Below, one piece after another: positions 1 to 8,733 of a stretch of 64,000 bases of DNA (the stretch's first letter is position 1; each line of letters begins with the position of its first letter). The notes beneath the pieces were generated by a model. It worked only from the letters and a program-made list of their open reading frames with translations. It ran no database searches and was not told the DNA's origin. Made by a program: the position numbers and the translations under genes. The stretch is from VFJJ01 sp031362415 (GTDB lineage Bacteria > Actinomycetota > Acidimicrobiia > IMCC26256 > VFJJ01): contig JANLSK010000040.1 of the NCBI GenBank assembly GCA_031362415.1, forward strand, positions 29,491-93,490. The letters run 5' to 3'.

Positions 1-801
1 GCCCTGCCAGGCACAGAACAAGGCCGTGATCACGATCCACAGCGAGAGTCCCAGGCCCACCTTCATGAGGAGACCAGCGATCTGCTGATCGTCGAGGGCG
101 CTCCAGCCCCACAGCGACGGCGTGGTCTTGTAGTGGTCGAACAACGGGATCTCGGCGAAGGTGATGAATGCCCCGGGCACGGTGGGCAGCACCGATTGCC
201 CGAAGAGATACATGAGCTGGGTGGGTCGCGACAGGCGAGGCAGCTCGGGAAGCGGGCTGAGCACCGGCATCCAGGTGATGATCCCGGCCACGAGCATGGC
301 CTGGTGGACCAGCCCATGGGCCAGCGCCCACCTGATCTGGATCTCGACAAAGGGTGGGGCGTGCACCAGCACGAGCATGGCCGTGCCGATCAGGAACGCG
401 GGCAGGGCCCGGGTGACCGTGCGCACGATGCGGAAGATCGCGCCGTGGCCGAGGGCAGCGCGTACCAGCCATCCGGGCGTGCCGATCAACAGCAACGGCG
501 GGGTGATGAACATGATCACGAGGTGCTGGCTCATGTGCGCGCTGAACAGGTAGTTCTCGGCCAGGTCGTGCAACGGCCACGAGGTGACCAGCCACATCGA
601 GATCAGTCCGGTCGCGAAGCACGTGGCCTGGAACGTGGAGACGGGCCGGTCGGGGAACGGGGCATGGCGGGGGCCGAAGCGCCGGACGGCCCACACGTAC
701 GAGCCGCCGAGCACGACAACGAGCGCGATGATGTCGGGGTGCAGGTGGAACTCGGTGTACGGCGCCGGGACGCCGCCGCTGGTGGTGAGAAGGATTCCCA
801 T
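1..801 (-). CDS. ctaG: Cytochrome c oxidase assembly protein CtaG (caa3 type), partial
   Basis: Polytopic membrane protein needed in Bacillus-type systems for assembly of an active caa3 oxidase, probably through copper supply. The window shows 267 residues from MGILLTTSGG; the C-terminus lies beyond the left edge. Several hydrophobic helices alternate with short loops, and the His-rich stretch HMSQHLVIMF (residues 89-98) followed by TPPLLLIGTP is typical of the CtaG fold. ATG at 801 is preceded by GAGGAG and lies 17 bp after the COX IV subunit stop, so it is the last visible gene of the oxidase run and is probably cotranscribed with it. Confidence 0.88.
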   Translation of the reverse strand, partial: MGILLTTSGGVPAPYTEFHLHPDIIALVVVLGGSYVWAVRRFGPRHAPFPDRPVSTFQATCFATGLISMWLVTSWPLHDLAENYLFSAHMSQHLVIMFITPPLLLIGTPGWLVRAALGHGAIFRIVRTVTRALPAFLIGTAMLVLVHAPPFVEIQIRWALAHGLVHQAMLVAGIITWMPVLSPLPELPRLSRPTQLMYLFGQSVLPTVPGAFITFAEIPLFDHYKTTPSLWGWSALDDQQIAGLLMKVGLGLSLWIVITALFCAWQG

Positions 802-818
802 GATGGAGGCGGGACTCC

Positions 819-1448
819 TCAGCCGCCCGCGGACGTCGCCGGGGTCTCGGCCGAGACACCCGTCGCGGGCGGCGACGGCACTCCGGAGTCGACCGCTCCG
901 GTGTCGATCGGCACGACCGAGCCGCCCTCGCTCGATTCGGGCGCAACGCCGGAGTCGGCTGCGCTGGTGGGGTTCTGCCCGGACGACGTGGCCGTCGCGC
1001 CGCCCTCGTTCTCGTTCGCCGGTGCCGGTTCCTCGGTATCGGTCTCCGACCTCACGCTGTCGCCGAGGTCGGCATGCTCGGCGCGCAGCAGAATGGTGTA
1101 GACGAACATGGCCAGCAGGATCCCGACGATGAAGAACCGCCGAAAGATCGGGTTGTCGAAGCGCAGGTGCATGAAGTACATGACCACGAGCACGAACTTC
1201 AGAACCATGAAGAACAGCAGCGACGCCGTGCGGAGACGCTCGTTCATGTCGGCGTAGGAGAGCCAGATCTCGATCCCGGTGAAGACGGCCAACACCACGG
1301 CGACCACGACGTACTTGCCCGGGCCCGGATGCGTGTGCCCCCCATCGTGCTCGGGGGAGTGATCGTCGCCCGCGCCGAGGGCCAGCCGCTCCGGCCGTTC
1401 GCCCACTTCGCTGTGTTCGACCGTCTGGGTCACTGCCGTCTGGGTCAC
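819..1448 (-). CDS. Cytochrome c oxidase subunit IV (caa3/COX4_pro type)
   Basis: Small membrane subunit of the aa3/caa3 terminal oxidase. Residues about 45-128 hold three hydrophobic helices, and the segment VLKFVLVVMYFMHLRFDNP carries the lysine and MHL pattern characteristic of prokaryotic COX IV. The protein is 209 residues, nearly twice the usual 100-110: the N-terminal 40 residues are polar with a DHSPEHDGGH patch, and the last 80 are an Ala/Pro/Thr/Ser-rich disordered tail outside the membrane domain. It lies between ctaE and ctaG in the expected order. Function of the tail is unknown. Confidence 0.85.
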   Translation of the reverse strand: MTQTAVTQTVEHSEVGERPERLALGAGDDHSPEHDGGHTHPGPGKYVVVAVVLAVFTGIEIWLSYADMNERLRTASLLFFMVLKFVLVVMYFMHLRFDNPIFRRFFIVGILLAMFVYTILLRAEHADLGDSVRSETDTEEPAPANENEGGATATSSGQNPTSAADSGVAPESSEGGSVVPIDTGAVDSGVPSPPATGVSAETPATSAGG

Positions 1449-1596
1449 TGCGCCCCTTCCCCGCTGGTTGAGTGCCCGTCGGGCTGACCGACCGGTCGGT
1501 TCCTGGATCCTGCGCCGGCAGCCCCGGGGAGCTTGTCGGCTCCTCGAACGGCTCTCGGCTCGCTGATGGACTCTCGGCTACGTGATGAGGTATCGG

Positions 1597-2229
1597 CTAC
1601 TTGATGAGATAGATGACGGTGAAGATGATGATCCACACGATGTCGACGAAGTGCCAGTAGAGACCGAAGATCTCGACCCCTTCCGACCGCGCTGCCGTCC
1701 ATGGTGCCCCGCGACGCTCGTCGACCAGGGAGGCCCCGGCCTGGCCCAGCAGCATCAGCACGCCGATGGTGACGTGGGCCCCGTGGATGCCGGTGAGGAT
1801 GTAGAACGCGGTCGCGGCAACGCTCGAGGCGGGGCTCATGCCCTCACGGAGGAACTCGGTGAACTCGAAGACCTGGCAGGCCACGAAGAGCATGCCCAGG
1901 GCCGCCGTGCAGACAAGCCAGACCCGCATACGGCGGGGGTCGTTCTTCTGGATGGCCGACAGGGCCAGCACCATCGACAACGAGCTCACGAGCAGGATGA
2001 ACGATGTGACCGAGGTGAACGGGATGTCGAAGAGATCCTTGGGATAGGGTTCCGTCGCCGCCGGCCCGGCCCGGTTCTTGTAGAGCAGGTATGACGAGAT
2101 GAAAGCGCCGAAGAACAGGCACTCTGAACCAAGGAACGCCCACATGGCGACCTTGTTGTTCGAGTAGCCCGTGCTCGAGGCGTGCTCGTCGTTGTGGGTG
2201 CTCACTGCCGACACGTCGGAACCCTTCAT
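1597..2229 (-). CDS. ctaE: Cytochrome c oxidase subunit III
   Basis: Membrane subunit III of the heme-copper oxidase; it stabilises subunit I and lines an oxygen access route. Length 210 residues is normal for the five-helix bacterial form. WAFLGSECLFFGAFISSY near residue 30 and the terminal WHFVDIVWIIIFTVIYL are family hallmarks; the Glu in GSECLFF matches the conserved DCCD-binding glutamate region. The ATG overlaps the ctaD stop as ATGA, implying translational coupling. A gap of about 150 bp separates it from the subunit IV gene. Confidence 0.95.
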   Translation of the reverse strand: MKGSDVSAVSTHNDEHASSTGYSNNKVAMWAFLGSECLFFGAFISSYLLYKNRAGPAATEPYPKDLFDIPFTSVTSFILLVSSLSMVLALSAIQKNDPRRMRVWLVCTAALGMLFVACQVFEFTEFLREGMSPASSVAATAFYILTGIHGAHVTIGVLMLLGQAGASLVDERRGAPWTAARSEGVEIFGLYWHFVDIVWIIIFTVIYLIK

Positions 2230-4220
2230 TCGCTGGCGGGCTCGAGCATCCAGCCCACCACGCCCCAGAACACGAAGATCGCCCCGGGGATCAGCAATCC
2301 CCAGTGATTGATGAGGCCCCAGCCGATGAACGGCAAGCCCAGTGCCAGCACCAGCGGGTGATACGACGGGTTCGGCAGGTGGATGCCGTGGCCGTCACCG
2401 TGACCACCGTGGTCACCCTGGTCATCGCCGTCGTGGGGGCCGTCGCCCGCGTCGCCGAGGTCGCGCTTCTCGAGCGTCGTCGTGGGCGCCGATTTCGTCG
2501 CGCCATCGTCGGCTCCGCCCGAGATGCGTCGCACGAGGAAGCCGTTCTCGTCCTCGGTGTACTTCCGGTGCCAGAAGTCGTCACGGTTCTCGACTTGGGG
2601 CACGACGGCGAAGTTGTACTCGGGCGGCGGCGAGGAGATCGACCATTCGAGCGTGCGGCCGTCCCACGGGTCGTCGCCCGCGATCTCGCCCTTCTTCATG
2701 CCGATGGACCAGATCCAGTTGCCCAGGAACACCACGAACGACAGGGCCAGGATGAGCGAACCGATGGTGGCCACCAGGTTCCAATGCTCCCAGTTGAGGC
2801 CCTCGGGGTAGGTGTAGGTACGCCGGGGCTGGCCTTCGAGGCCGAGGATGTGCATGGGCCCGAAGGTGAGGTTGGTCCCGATGAACATGAGCCAGAAGTT
2901 GAGCTTGCCGACCCGCTCGTTGAGCATGCGGCCGAACATCTTCGGGAAGTAGAAGTACGCCCCGCCGATGAAGGCCATCATGCCGCCACCGAAGAGCACG
3001 TAGTGGAAGTGAGCGACGATGTAATAGGTGTCGGTTTGTTGGCGATCGTGCGCCGCGAAGGCATGGGTGACGCCGGAGAGGCCCCCCACCACGAACAGCC
3101 CGATGAAGGCAATCGAGAACATCATCGGGACCGTGAATTTGATCGCTCCTCCCCACAGGGTGGCGATCCAGTTGAAGATCTTCACCCCCGTCGGTACGGC
3201 GATGAACATCGTCGAGAGCGAGAACGCCGTGACCGCCACCGGACCCAGACCGGTGGCGAACATGTGATGCGCCCACACACCCCAGCCCATGAAGCCGATG
3301 GCCACCCCGGAGAACACCACGAACGAGTAGCCGAACAACGGCTTGCGGGCCGCGGTGGGCAGGATCTCGGAGACGATGCCCATCCCGGGCAGGATGAGGA
3401 TGTACACCTCGGGATGGCCGAAGATCCAGAACAGGTGCTGCCACAGCAGCGGATCACCTCCGTTGGCCGTGGTGAAGAAGCTCGTCCCGTATTGGCGATC
3501 GACGAACATCTCGATCAGCGCCACGGTGATCACCGGCATGGCGAACAAGAGCAGGAACGAGATGACGGTGATCATCCAGGTGAACACGGGCATGCGCATG
3601 AGTCGCATACCGGGAGCCCGCATGTTCACGATGGTGACGATGAAGTTGATGGCCCCCACGAGCGATCCAAGGCCGGTGAAGATGAGGCCCAGGGCCCAGA
3701 ACGTCTGCCCGCTCCCCACGAACGGGGTACCGGCCAGCGCGCTGGCGGCCAGGTTGTCGCCCGTCGACAGGGGGGCATAGCCGAACCAGCCGCCCGAGGC
3801 CATCCCACCCAGGAAGATGCTGCTGTAGAGGAACAGACCGCCGGTGAGGAAGGCCCAGTACCCGAGGGCGTTGATCCGAGGGAAGGCGACGTCGCGGGCC
3901 CCGATCTGCAAGGGCATGAGGTAGTTTCCGAAGCCGGCGGCGAGCGGCATGACCACGAGGAAGACCATGGTCGTTCCGTGCATCGTGAACGCCTGGTTGT
4001 ACTGACTGGCCGTGAGGATCGTGCCGTCCGGCGTAGCCAGCTGGAGGCGGATGAGGATCGCCTCGAGGCCGCCGATGCCCATGAACACCGCAGCGGTGAC
4101 GATGTAGAGGATCCCGAGCTTCTTGTGGTCGACCGTCGTGAACCACGACAGCGCCCCCGTGGTGGCCTTGGGCCGGCGCAGGAGGGCTCGTGACGGGGCC
4201 TGGATACTGCTGGCGGCCAT
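2226..4220 (-). CDS. ctaD: Cytochrome c oxidase subunit I
   Basis: Catalytic subunit of an aa3/caa3 heme-copper oxidase reducing oxygen to water and pumping protons. Visible ligands: H81 (low-spin heme, TMHGTTMVF), H269 and cross-linked Y273 in GHPEVY, H318/H319 (CuB, WAHHMF), and H404 and H406 in VAHFHYVLF for the two hemes. At 664 residues it exceeds the usual 530-560. After the core, a linker of about 30 residues very rich in His, Asp and Gly (GDDQGDHGGHGDGHG) leads to a C-terminal hydrophobic hairpin ending WMLEPASE. That hairpin may be a fused small subunit, which is inference. It is 88 bp downstream of ctaC. Confidence 0.97.
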   Translation of the reverse strand: MAASSIQAPSRALLRRPKATTGALSWFTTVDHKKLGILYIVTAAVFMGIGGLEAILIRLQLATPDGTILTASQYNQAFTMHGTTMVFLVVMPLAAGFGNYLMPLQIGARDVAFPRINALGYWAFLTGGLFLYSSIFLGGMASGGWFGYAPLSTGDNLAASALAGTPFVGSGQTFWALGLIFTGLGSLVGAINFIVTIVNMRAPGMRLMRMPVFTWMITVISFLLLFAMPVITVALIEMFVDRQYGTSFFTTANGGDPLLWQHLFWIFGHPEVYILILPGMGIVSEILPTAARKPLFGYSFVVFSGVAIGFMGWGVWAHHMFATGLGPVAVTAFSLSTMFIAVPTGVKIFNWIATLWGGAIKFTVPMMFSIAFIGLFVVGGLSGVTHAFAAHDRQQTDTYYIVAHFHYVLFGGGMMAFIGGAYFYFPKMFGRMLNERVGKLNFWLMFIGTNLTFGPMHILGLEGQPRRTYTYPEGLNWEHWNLVATIGSLILALSFVVFLGNWIWSIGMKKGEIAGDDPWDGRTLEWSISSPPPEYNFAVVPQVENRDDFWHRKYTEDENGFLVRRISGGADDGATKSAPTTTLEKRDLGDAGDGPHDGDDQGDHGGHGDGHGIHLPNPSYHPLVLALGLPFIGWGLINHWGLLIPGAIFVFWGVVGWMLEPASE

Positions 4221-4308
4221 CAGCGCACTCCCTCGTTCTCGCTCGTGGTGTCGGACGCTCGGCGGCTCGGCTGCGGCAGCTTGTTGATGGGAGGCAAGGA
4301 CGGGCGGC

Positions 4309-5481
4309 TCACGTGAGCGACTCCAGGTAGGCGACGAGGGCGTCGAGCTGCGAGGCGGTGAGGGCTCCCGAATACTCCTTCATGGTGGCGCCGGGCTTCT
4401 CTCCGGGAGCGTTGGCGATCCAGGCCTTCAGCTGAGCGGCGCCCTCGGGCGTGCCCCAGGCGAAGTCGAAGATGGCTCCGGCGTAGAGGTCGCGACTGGC
4501 CACGTGGGTGAGGTTGGGACCGAACCGCTCGCCGTCGAAGCCGTCGGCCCCGTGACAGCCGGCACAGCCGAGCTCGGTGAACACCGCCTGGCCCTCGGTG
4601 GCCAGGCCGGTGGGCACGACCGGCGGGGCCATCTGCCCCTCGACCCAGGCCTGGTACTCGGCTTCGTCGTAGGCAAGGGCGACAGCGCGCATGTTGGCGT
4701 GCGAGAGGCCGCACAGCTCGCCGCACTGGCCCAGATAACGGCCGGGCTCGTCGGCAGCCATCAGCATCCGGACCTCACGGCCGGGAACGGCGTCCTGCTT
4801 GCCGGCGAGCGACGGGATCCAGAACGAGTGGATCACATCGATCGAGGTGACGTAGAGCGCGATGTCGCGCTCGGTCGGGATGACGAGCTCGTTGGCCGTC
4901 GCGAAGAGCACGGTGGGCACATTGTCGTCGGTGGGCTCGGAGTCGAGGTACTGGTACTCCCACCAGTACTGGTGCCCGACCACCCTGACGTGCACGGCGT
5001 TCGACGCCGGATCGTCGGCGAGCTCGAAGATCGTCTTGACCGACGGAACGGAAAGGATCGCCAGCAGGATCGCCGGAGCGATGGTCCAGCCGATCTCCAT
5101 GGCGGTGTTGCCGTGAACCTGCTTGGGGTTCTCGTTGCCGGGCCGGTGACGGAACTTGATCATGGCCACGATGAGCATCAAGAACACGAGCACGCCAACG
5201 GCGGCGGCGATCCAGAACGAGATCTCCCAGAGGTTGTCGGCCTTCTCGGCGTACTTGCCCTTGGGCTTCAGCGCGTTCTGACCGTTGTCGTTCGAGCTGC
5301 AGCCGGCCACGAGCACGATGAGCGCACCGATGATGGGGAGCCCCCAGCCTCGATGCCGCCGCGCTGTCGATCGCGGCGCCGGACCCGTCGGCGATCCCGA
5401 AGCCGATCCTGACGGAACGCTCGAACGGAGTCGGGCGCCCGAGGTCGAAGTGCTCCGGCGCTCTTCGCGAGCTGTTCTCAC
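4309..5481 (-). CDS. ctaC: Cytochrome c oxidase subunit II with fused cytochrome c domain (caa3)
   Basis: Electron-entry subunit. A lipobox LIVLVAGC (Cys61) is followed by two transmembrane helices, a cupredoxin domain with the CuA ligands H218, C253, C257, H261 and M264 (CGELCGLSHANM), and a C-terminal cytochrome c domain with CAGCH (306-310) and probable axial Met367. The fused heme c makes the enzyme caa3 type. I chose GTG at 5481 (390 aa) because GAGGGGG stands just upstream; a longer reading to 5628 adds 49 low-complexity residues with no support. Even so, about 45 Ser/Arg-rich residues precede the signal segment. A TAGCCT -10-like hexamer on the minus strand (5576-5581) could be the promoter, weakly. 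Confidence 0.93.
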   Translation of the reverse strand: MRTAREERRSTSTSGARLRSSVPSGSASGSPTGPAPRSTARRHRGWGLPIIGALIVLVAGCSSNDNGQNALKPKGKYAEKADNLWEISFWIAAAVGVLVFLMLIVAMIKFRHRPGNENPKQVHGNTAMEIGWTIAPAILLAILSVPSVKTIFELADDPASNAVHVRVVGHQYWWEYQYLDSEPTDDNVPTVLFATANELVIPTERDIALYVTSIDVIHSFWIPSLAGKQDAVPGREVRMLMAADEPGRYLGQCGELCGLSHANMRAVALAYDEAEYQAWVEGQMAPPVVPTGLATEGQAVFTELGCAGCHGADGFDGERFGPNLTHVASRDLYAGAIFDFAWGTPEGAAQLKAWIANAPGEKPGATMKEYSGALTASQLDALVAYLESLT

Positions 5482-5711
5482 CTGCCCCCTCGTTCGTCGA
5501 TCGGATCGGCCGAGCCGGCCCGACACGCCTTGAGCTTCCTGGGAACCTCGAACCCCACCGGTTGGGCGTTCACCCAGGCTAATCCCGGACGAAACGCTCC
5601 TGCGGGAACTGCTCGTGCATCCGTTCACAAGCCGGTACAGACCCTCTGCCGATCGCGCCGCATGCTATCGGCGCTCCCGGTCGTGCGAGCAACTCACGGC
5701 CGGCTCGACGT

Positions 5712-6659
5712 TCACAGCCCCAGCCGATCGAGGACGAGAGGGCGGCGCTGCCAGTTCTTCTCGACCCGCACCACCGTGTCGAGGTGCACCTCCACGCCGA
5801 GCAGGCCCGAAAGCTCCTGACGGGCGCTGATGCCCACCTGCTTGAGCACCGCTCCGCCCTTGCCGATCACGATGCCCTTTTGCGACTGGCGCTCGACCCG
5901 GATGATGACCCGCATGCCGAGCGAACCATCATCGTGCTCCTCGATGTCCTCGACACTGACGACGATGGAGTGGGGAACCTCGTCGTGCGTGACAGCCAGC
6001 AGCTTCTCGCGCACGATCTCGGCGGCGAGGAAGGCCTCGGGCTGGTCGGTGATCATGCCGTCGGGGTAGTACTGCGGCCCGGGCTCGAGCCGACGCACGA
6101 GCTCGGACACCAGCGTGTCGACTCCGGCGCCGGTCCGCGCCGAGATCGGGACGAACGCTCCGAAGTCCCCGAGCCGCTCGGCTGCGGCCGAGAGCCGACC
6201 GAGGACGACCTCGGGCTTCAAGCCGTCGCACTTGTTCACGACCAGCAGCCGCCGGTCGGGCGCCACACTCGCCAGCGCCCCCGCGATGAACTCGTCGCCC
6301 GTGCCGATGGGCGCGTTGCCTTCGACGAGCAGGCACACCAGGTCGACCTGGGCCAGCGCGTCGTACGAGGTTCGGTTGGTGCGCTCGCCCAAGGTGGTAC
6401 GGGGCTTGTGGATTCCGGGCGTGTCAAGGAACACCACCTGCGCCTCTGCCGTGGTGAGCACCCCCCGGATCTGGTTGCGGGTGGTCTGGGGCCGGTCGGA
6501 GACGATCGCCACCTTCGAGCCGACGATCCGGTTGACCAGGCTCGACTTGCCGACGTTGGGCCGGCCGACGAGGGCCACGAAGCCCGAGCGGAAGCCCGAA
6601 CCGTCGCCTTCGACGCCGTCATCGACGGCCCCGTCGTCGACGTCCCTGCGCTCAGCCAC
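5712..6659 (-). CDS. era: GTPase Era
   Basis: Ribosome-associated GTPase acting in 16S rRNA 3'-end maturation and 30S assembly. G1 GRPNVGKSS (32-40), G3 DTPG (79-82), G4 NKCD (142-145), then a C-terminal KH domain with the GKGG turn (VIGKGGAVLKQVG, 265-277) that binds the 16S 3' end. Length 315 is normal with a 20-residue acidic N-terminal extension. Its start overlaps the end of the CorC-like gene by 8 bp. The ybeY-corC-era order is widely conserved and links it to rRNA maturation. A 230-bp gap follows before ctaC. Confidence 0.97.
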   Translation of the reverse strand: MAERRDVDDGAVDDGVEGDGSGFRSGFVALVGRPNVGKSSLVNRIVGSKVAIVSDRPQTTRNQIRGVLTTAEAQVVFLDTPGIHKPRTTLGERTNRTSYDALAQVDLVCLLVEGNAPIGTGDEFIAGALASVAPDRRLLVVNKCDGLKPEVVLGRLSAAAERLGDFGAFVPISARTGAGVDTLVSELVRRLEPGPQYYPDGMITDQPEAFLAAEIVREKLLAVTHDEVPHSIVVSVEDIEEHDDGSLGMRVIIRVERQSQKGIVIGKGGAVLKQVGISARQELSGLLGVEVHLDTVVRVEKNWQRRPLVLDRLGL

Positions 6660-7926
6660 GGTCGGCCGTCTCGATCGCCGGTTCGAGGCGGGTCAGGATG
6701 ATGCGCTCGATACGTCGGCCCTGCATGCGATCGACCTGAAAGCGGAGCTTCTCGTAGACCTCGGCGTCGCCGACACGGGGGACCTCCCCGGCCAGGTGCA
6801 GCACGAAGCCACCAATGGTGTCCCACTCGTCGTCGGGAAGGTCGAGGCCCAGGGCGTCGTTGACCTCGTCGATGGTGGTCCGCCCGGCGATCGACCAGCG
6901 ACCGTCGGCGATGACCTCCACGAGGGTCTCGTGGTCGTCGTACTCGTCGGCGATCTCGCCCACGAGCTCCTCGAGCACGTCCTCGAGCGTGATGAGCCCT
7001 GCGATGCCACCGTGCTCGTCGACGGCGACGGCCATGTGCTGCTTGCGGGTGCGCATCTCGCCGAGCAGCTCGGCGACGCGCTTGGTCTCGGGCACGAAGA
7101 ACGCCGGACGCAACACGGTGACGACGGGATCGTCATCGCGAGCGGCGCGGGCCGCCACCACGAGGTCTCTCAGGTGCACGATGCCCACGATCCGGTCGAG
7201 GGTCCCGTCGAAGCACGGCATCCGGGAGTAGCCGGCGTCGATCACGAGATCGAGCGCCTCGCTGACGGTGCGATCGACGGGGAGCGCGTCCATGTCGGTA
7301 CGGGGGACCATGGCCTCGTGCACCACGGTGTCACCGAACTCGCTGACCGAGTGCAACAACCGCTCCTCGGCCACCTCGGCGGTGTGATCGGCGATCTCGT
7401 CGCGGTCGGCGTCGGGCGCGTCGCCCTGGTCGAACGCCCCGCCCGAGAGCCCCCGCCGGCCCAGCACGGCTGCCGCCCCGAGCGACAGCATCCGGCTGAC
7501 GACGCGCACGGGCAAGAACGACACCAGGCCGTGGACGATCGGCGCCAGGCGCAGCGCGACGACCTCGAGCGAGCGCTCGGCCAGCGTGGCCGGCACGACC
7601 GCACCGAGCACGTACTGGGCCACGACGGCCACGGCCACGGCGAGGACCGCGAGCCACCCGCCTCCGTGACGCTCACCGAAGGCGGCGGCGAGGCCACCCG
7701 TCCCCACGATCGTGGCCCACCACAGGAGGTGCACCGAAGCGATCGGACGGCCCGGGTGCTCGAGCAGCGAGACGAGGCGACGCGCCCCGCGACGGCCCTC
7801 GGCCTCCATGGCCATGGCCCGGGCGCGGCTGGCCTCGCGCAAGACGGTCGCCGCCATCGCCAGGACGGCCGAAGCGAGCAACGCCACGGCCACGGCCGAG
7901 AGCAGAAGGAGATCGGCAGGCTCCAC
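6652..7926 (-). CDS. Hemolysin-family CNNM/CBS membrane protein (CorC/TlyC type)
   Basis: Membrane protein of the CNNM/DUF21 family, tied in other bacteria to magnesium or cobalt efflux; the hemolysin name is historical. N-terminal hydrophobic DUF21 region (residues 1-150), two CBS domains (about 205-325; VPRTDMDALPVDRTVSEAL and the GLITLEDVLEELVGEI end) and a C-terminal CorC_HlyC domain (about 335-415; WDTIGGFVLHLAGEVPRVGD). Length 424 is typical. It sits 3 bp after ybeY and overlaps era by 8 bp, in the conserved phoH-ybeY-corC-era order. Confidence 0.93.
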   Translation of the reverse strand: MEPADLLLLSAVAVALLASAVLAMAATVLREASRARAMAMEAEGRRGARRLVSLLEHPGRPIASVHLLWWATIVGTGGLAAAFGERHGGGWLAVLAVAVAVVAQYVLGAVVPATLAERSLEVVALRLAPIVHGLVSFLPVRVVSRMLSLGAAAVLGRRGLSGGAFDQGDAPDADRDEIADHTAEVAEERLLHSVSEFGDTVVHEAMVPRTDMDALPVDRTVSEALDLVIDAGYSRMPCFDGTLDRIVGIVHLRDLVVAARAARDDDPVVTVLRPAFFVPETKRVAELLGEMRTRKQHMAVAVDEHGGIAGLITLEDVLEELVGEIADEYDDHETLVEVIADGRWSIAGRTTIDEVNDALGLDLPDDEWDTIGGFVLHLAGEVPRVGDAEVYEKLRFQVDRMQGRRIERIILTRLEPAIETADRG

Positions 7927-7929
7927 GAC

Positions 7930-8733
7930 TCAGCCGACCCCGTGCTCGGGTCCGAGCCGACCGACATCGGCGCTGCGAGGCCCGCCGTCGCCGGTCGCCC
8001 CGGGCTCAGCCGTGTCGGCCCCGGGAGTGTCCGCCGTGTCGGGGCTGTCGGGCGCGCCCGCCGTGACGGGGGTGTCGGGGGTGTCGACACCGTCGAAGAC
8101 CCGCCAACGATCGAGGTGCCACTGCTGGCGCTGTTCCATGAGCACGCGCTCGGCGTCCTCCTCGTGGTCATACTTGAGGAGGTGGAGCACGCCGTGCACG
8201 ACGAGCAGGGCCAGCTCCTCGTCGAGGCTCACGGCCCGCTCCTGGGCCTGGCGCAGCGCGACGGCGGGGCACACGACCACGTCGCCGAGCAGGATCGGGA
8301 TGTCGGGCGACGGCGGGGGTCCGCCCGGGCCCCGCCCGCCCTGGTCGGGCTGTCGGCCCCGCTCGACCAGATCGTCGTCGATCGGGAATGAGAGCACGTC
8401 GGTCGGGCCGTCACCATCGAGGAACCGGGCGTTGAGATCGGCGATGGTCAACTCGTCGACGAACATCACCGACACCTGGGAGTTCGCCAACATGGTTGGC
8501 GACAGCTCCGCCTCGAGCACCACGCGAGCCAGCGTGCCCCAGCGCATCGGCTCGACGGCCACGTCGGTCTGCTCGTCGGCCAGGAACACGTCGACACCGT
8601 CGATCGTGGATCCGATCGGACTCATCAGACCCATGGGCCCCAAGGGTCCTGCGGGACCCGCGGGTCCAAGAGGCCCTCCGCCCGCGGCCATACCCGTGGG
8701 GCGGGCGGGCCCGTTCGATCGCCCGTCGCTCAT
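7930..8733 (-). CDS. ybeY: Endoribonuclease YbeY
   Basis: Zinc-dependent RNase in 16S rRNA 3' maturation and ribosome quality control. The zinc motif is H180-GVL-H184-LLKYD-H190. Two oddities make it 267 residues rather than about 155. The first 45 residues are a collagen-like Gly-Pro repeat (GPAGPAGPLGPMG), and about 50 C-terminal residues are Asp/Pro/Thr/Gly-rich (DTPDTPVTAGAPDSPDT). The long start is favoured because its ATGA overlaps the phoH stop by 4 bp; Met34 or Met37 would give a more ordinary N-terminus. Acts in the cytoplasm with the neighbouring era product. Confidence 0.9.
   Translation of the reverse strand: MSDGRSNGPARPTGMAAGGGPLGPAGPAGPLGPMGLMSPIGSTIDGVDVFLADEQTDVAVEPMRWGTLARVVLEAELSPTMLANSQVSVMFVDELTIADLNARFLDGDGPTDVLSFPIDDDLVERGRQPDQGGRGPGGPPPSPDIPILLGDVVVCPAVALRQAQERAVSLDEELALLVVHGVLHLLKYDHEEDAERVLMEQRQQWHLDRWRVFDGVDTPDTPVTAGAPDSPDTADTPGADTAEPGATGDGGPRSADVGRLGPEHGVG

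Noticed and set aside
2304..4193. Long open frame on the plus strand opposite ctaD, about 630 codons
   Set aside because: It is an antisense shadow caused by high GC in third codon positions of ctaD; the product is His/Glu/Arg-rich low complexity with no domain. The same applies to long frames opposite ctaG, era, lhr, leuS and others.
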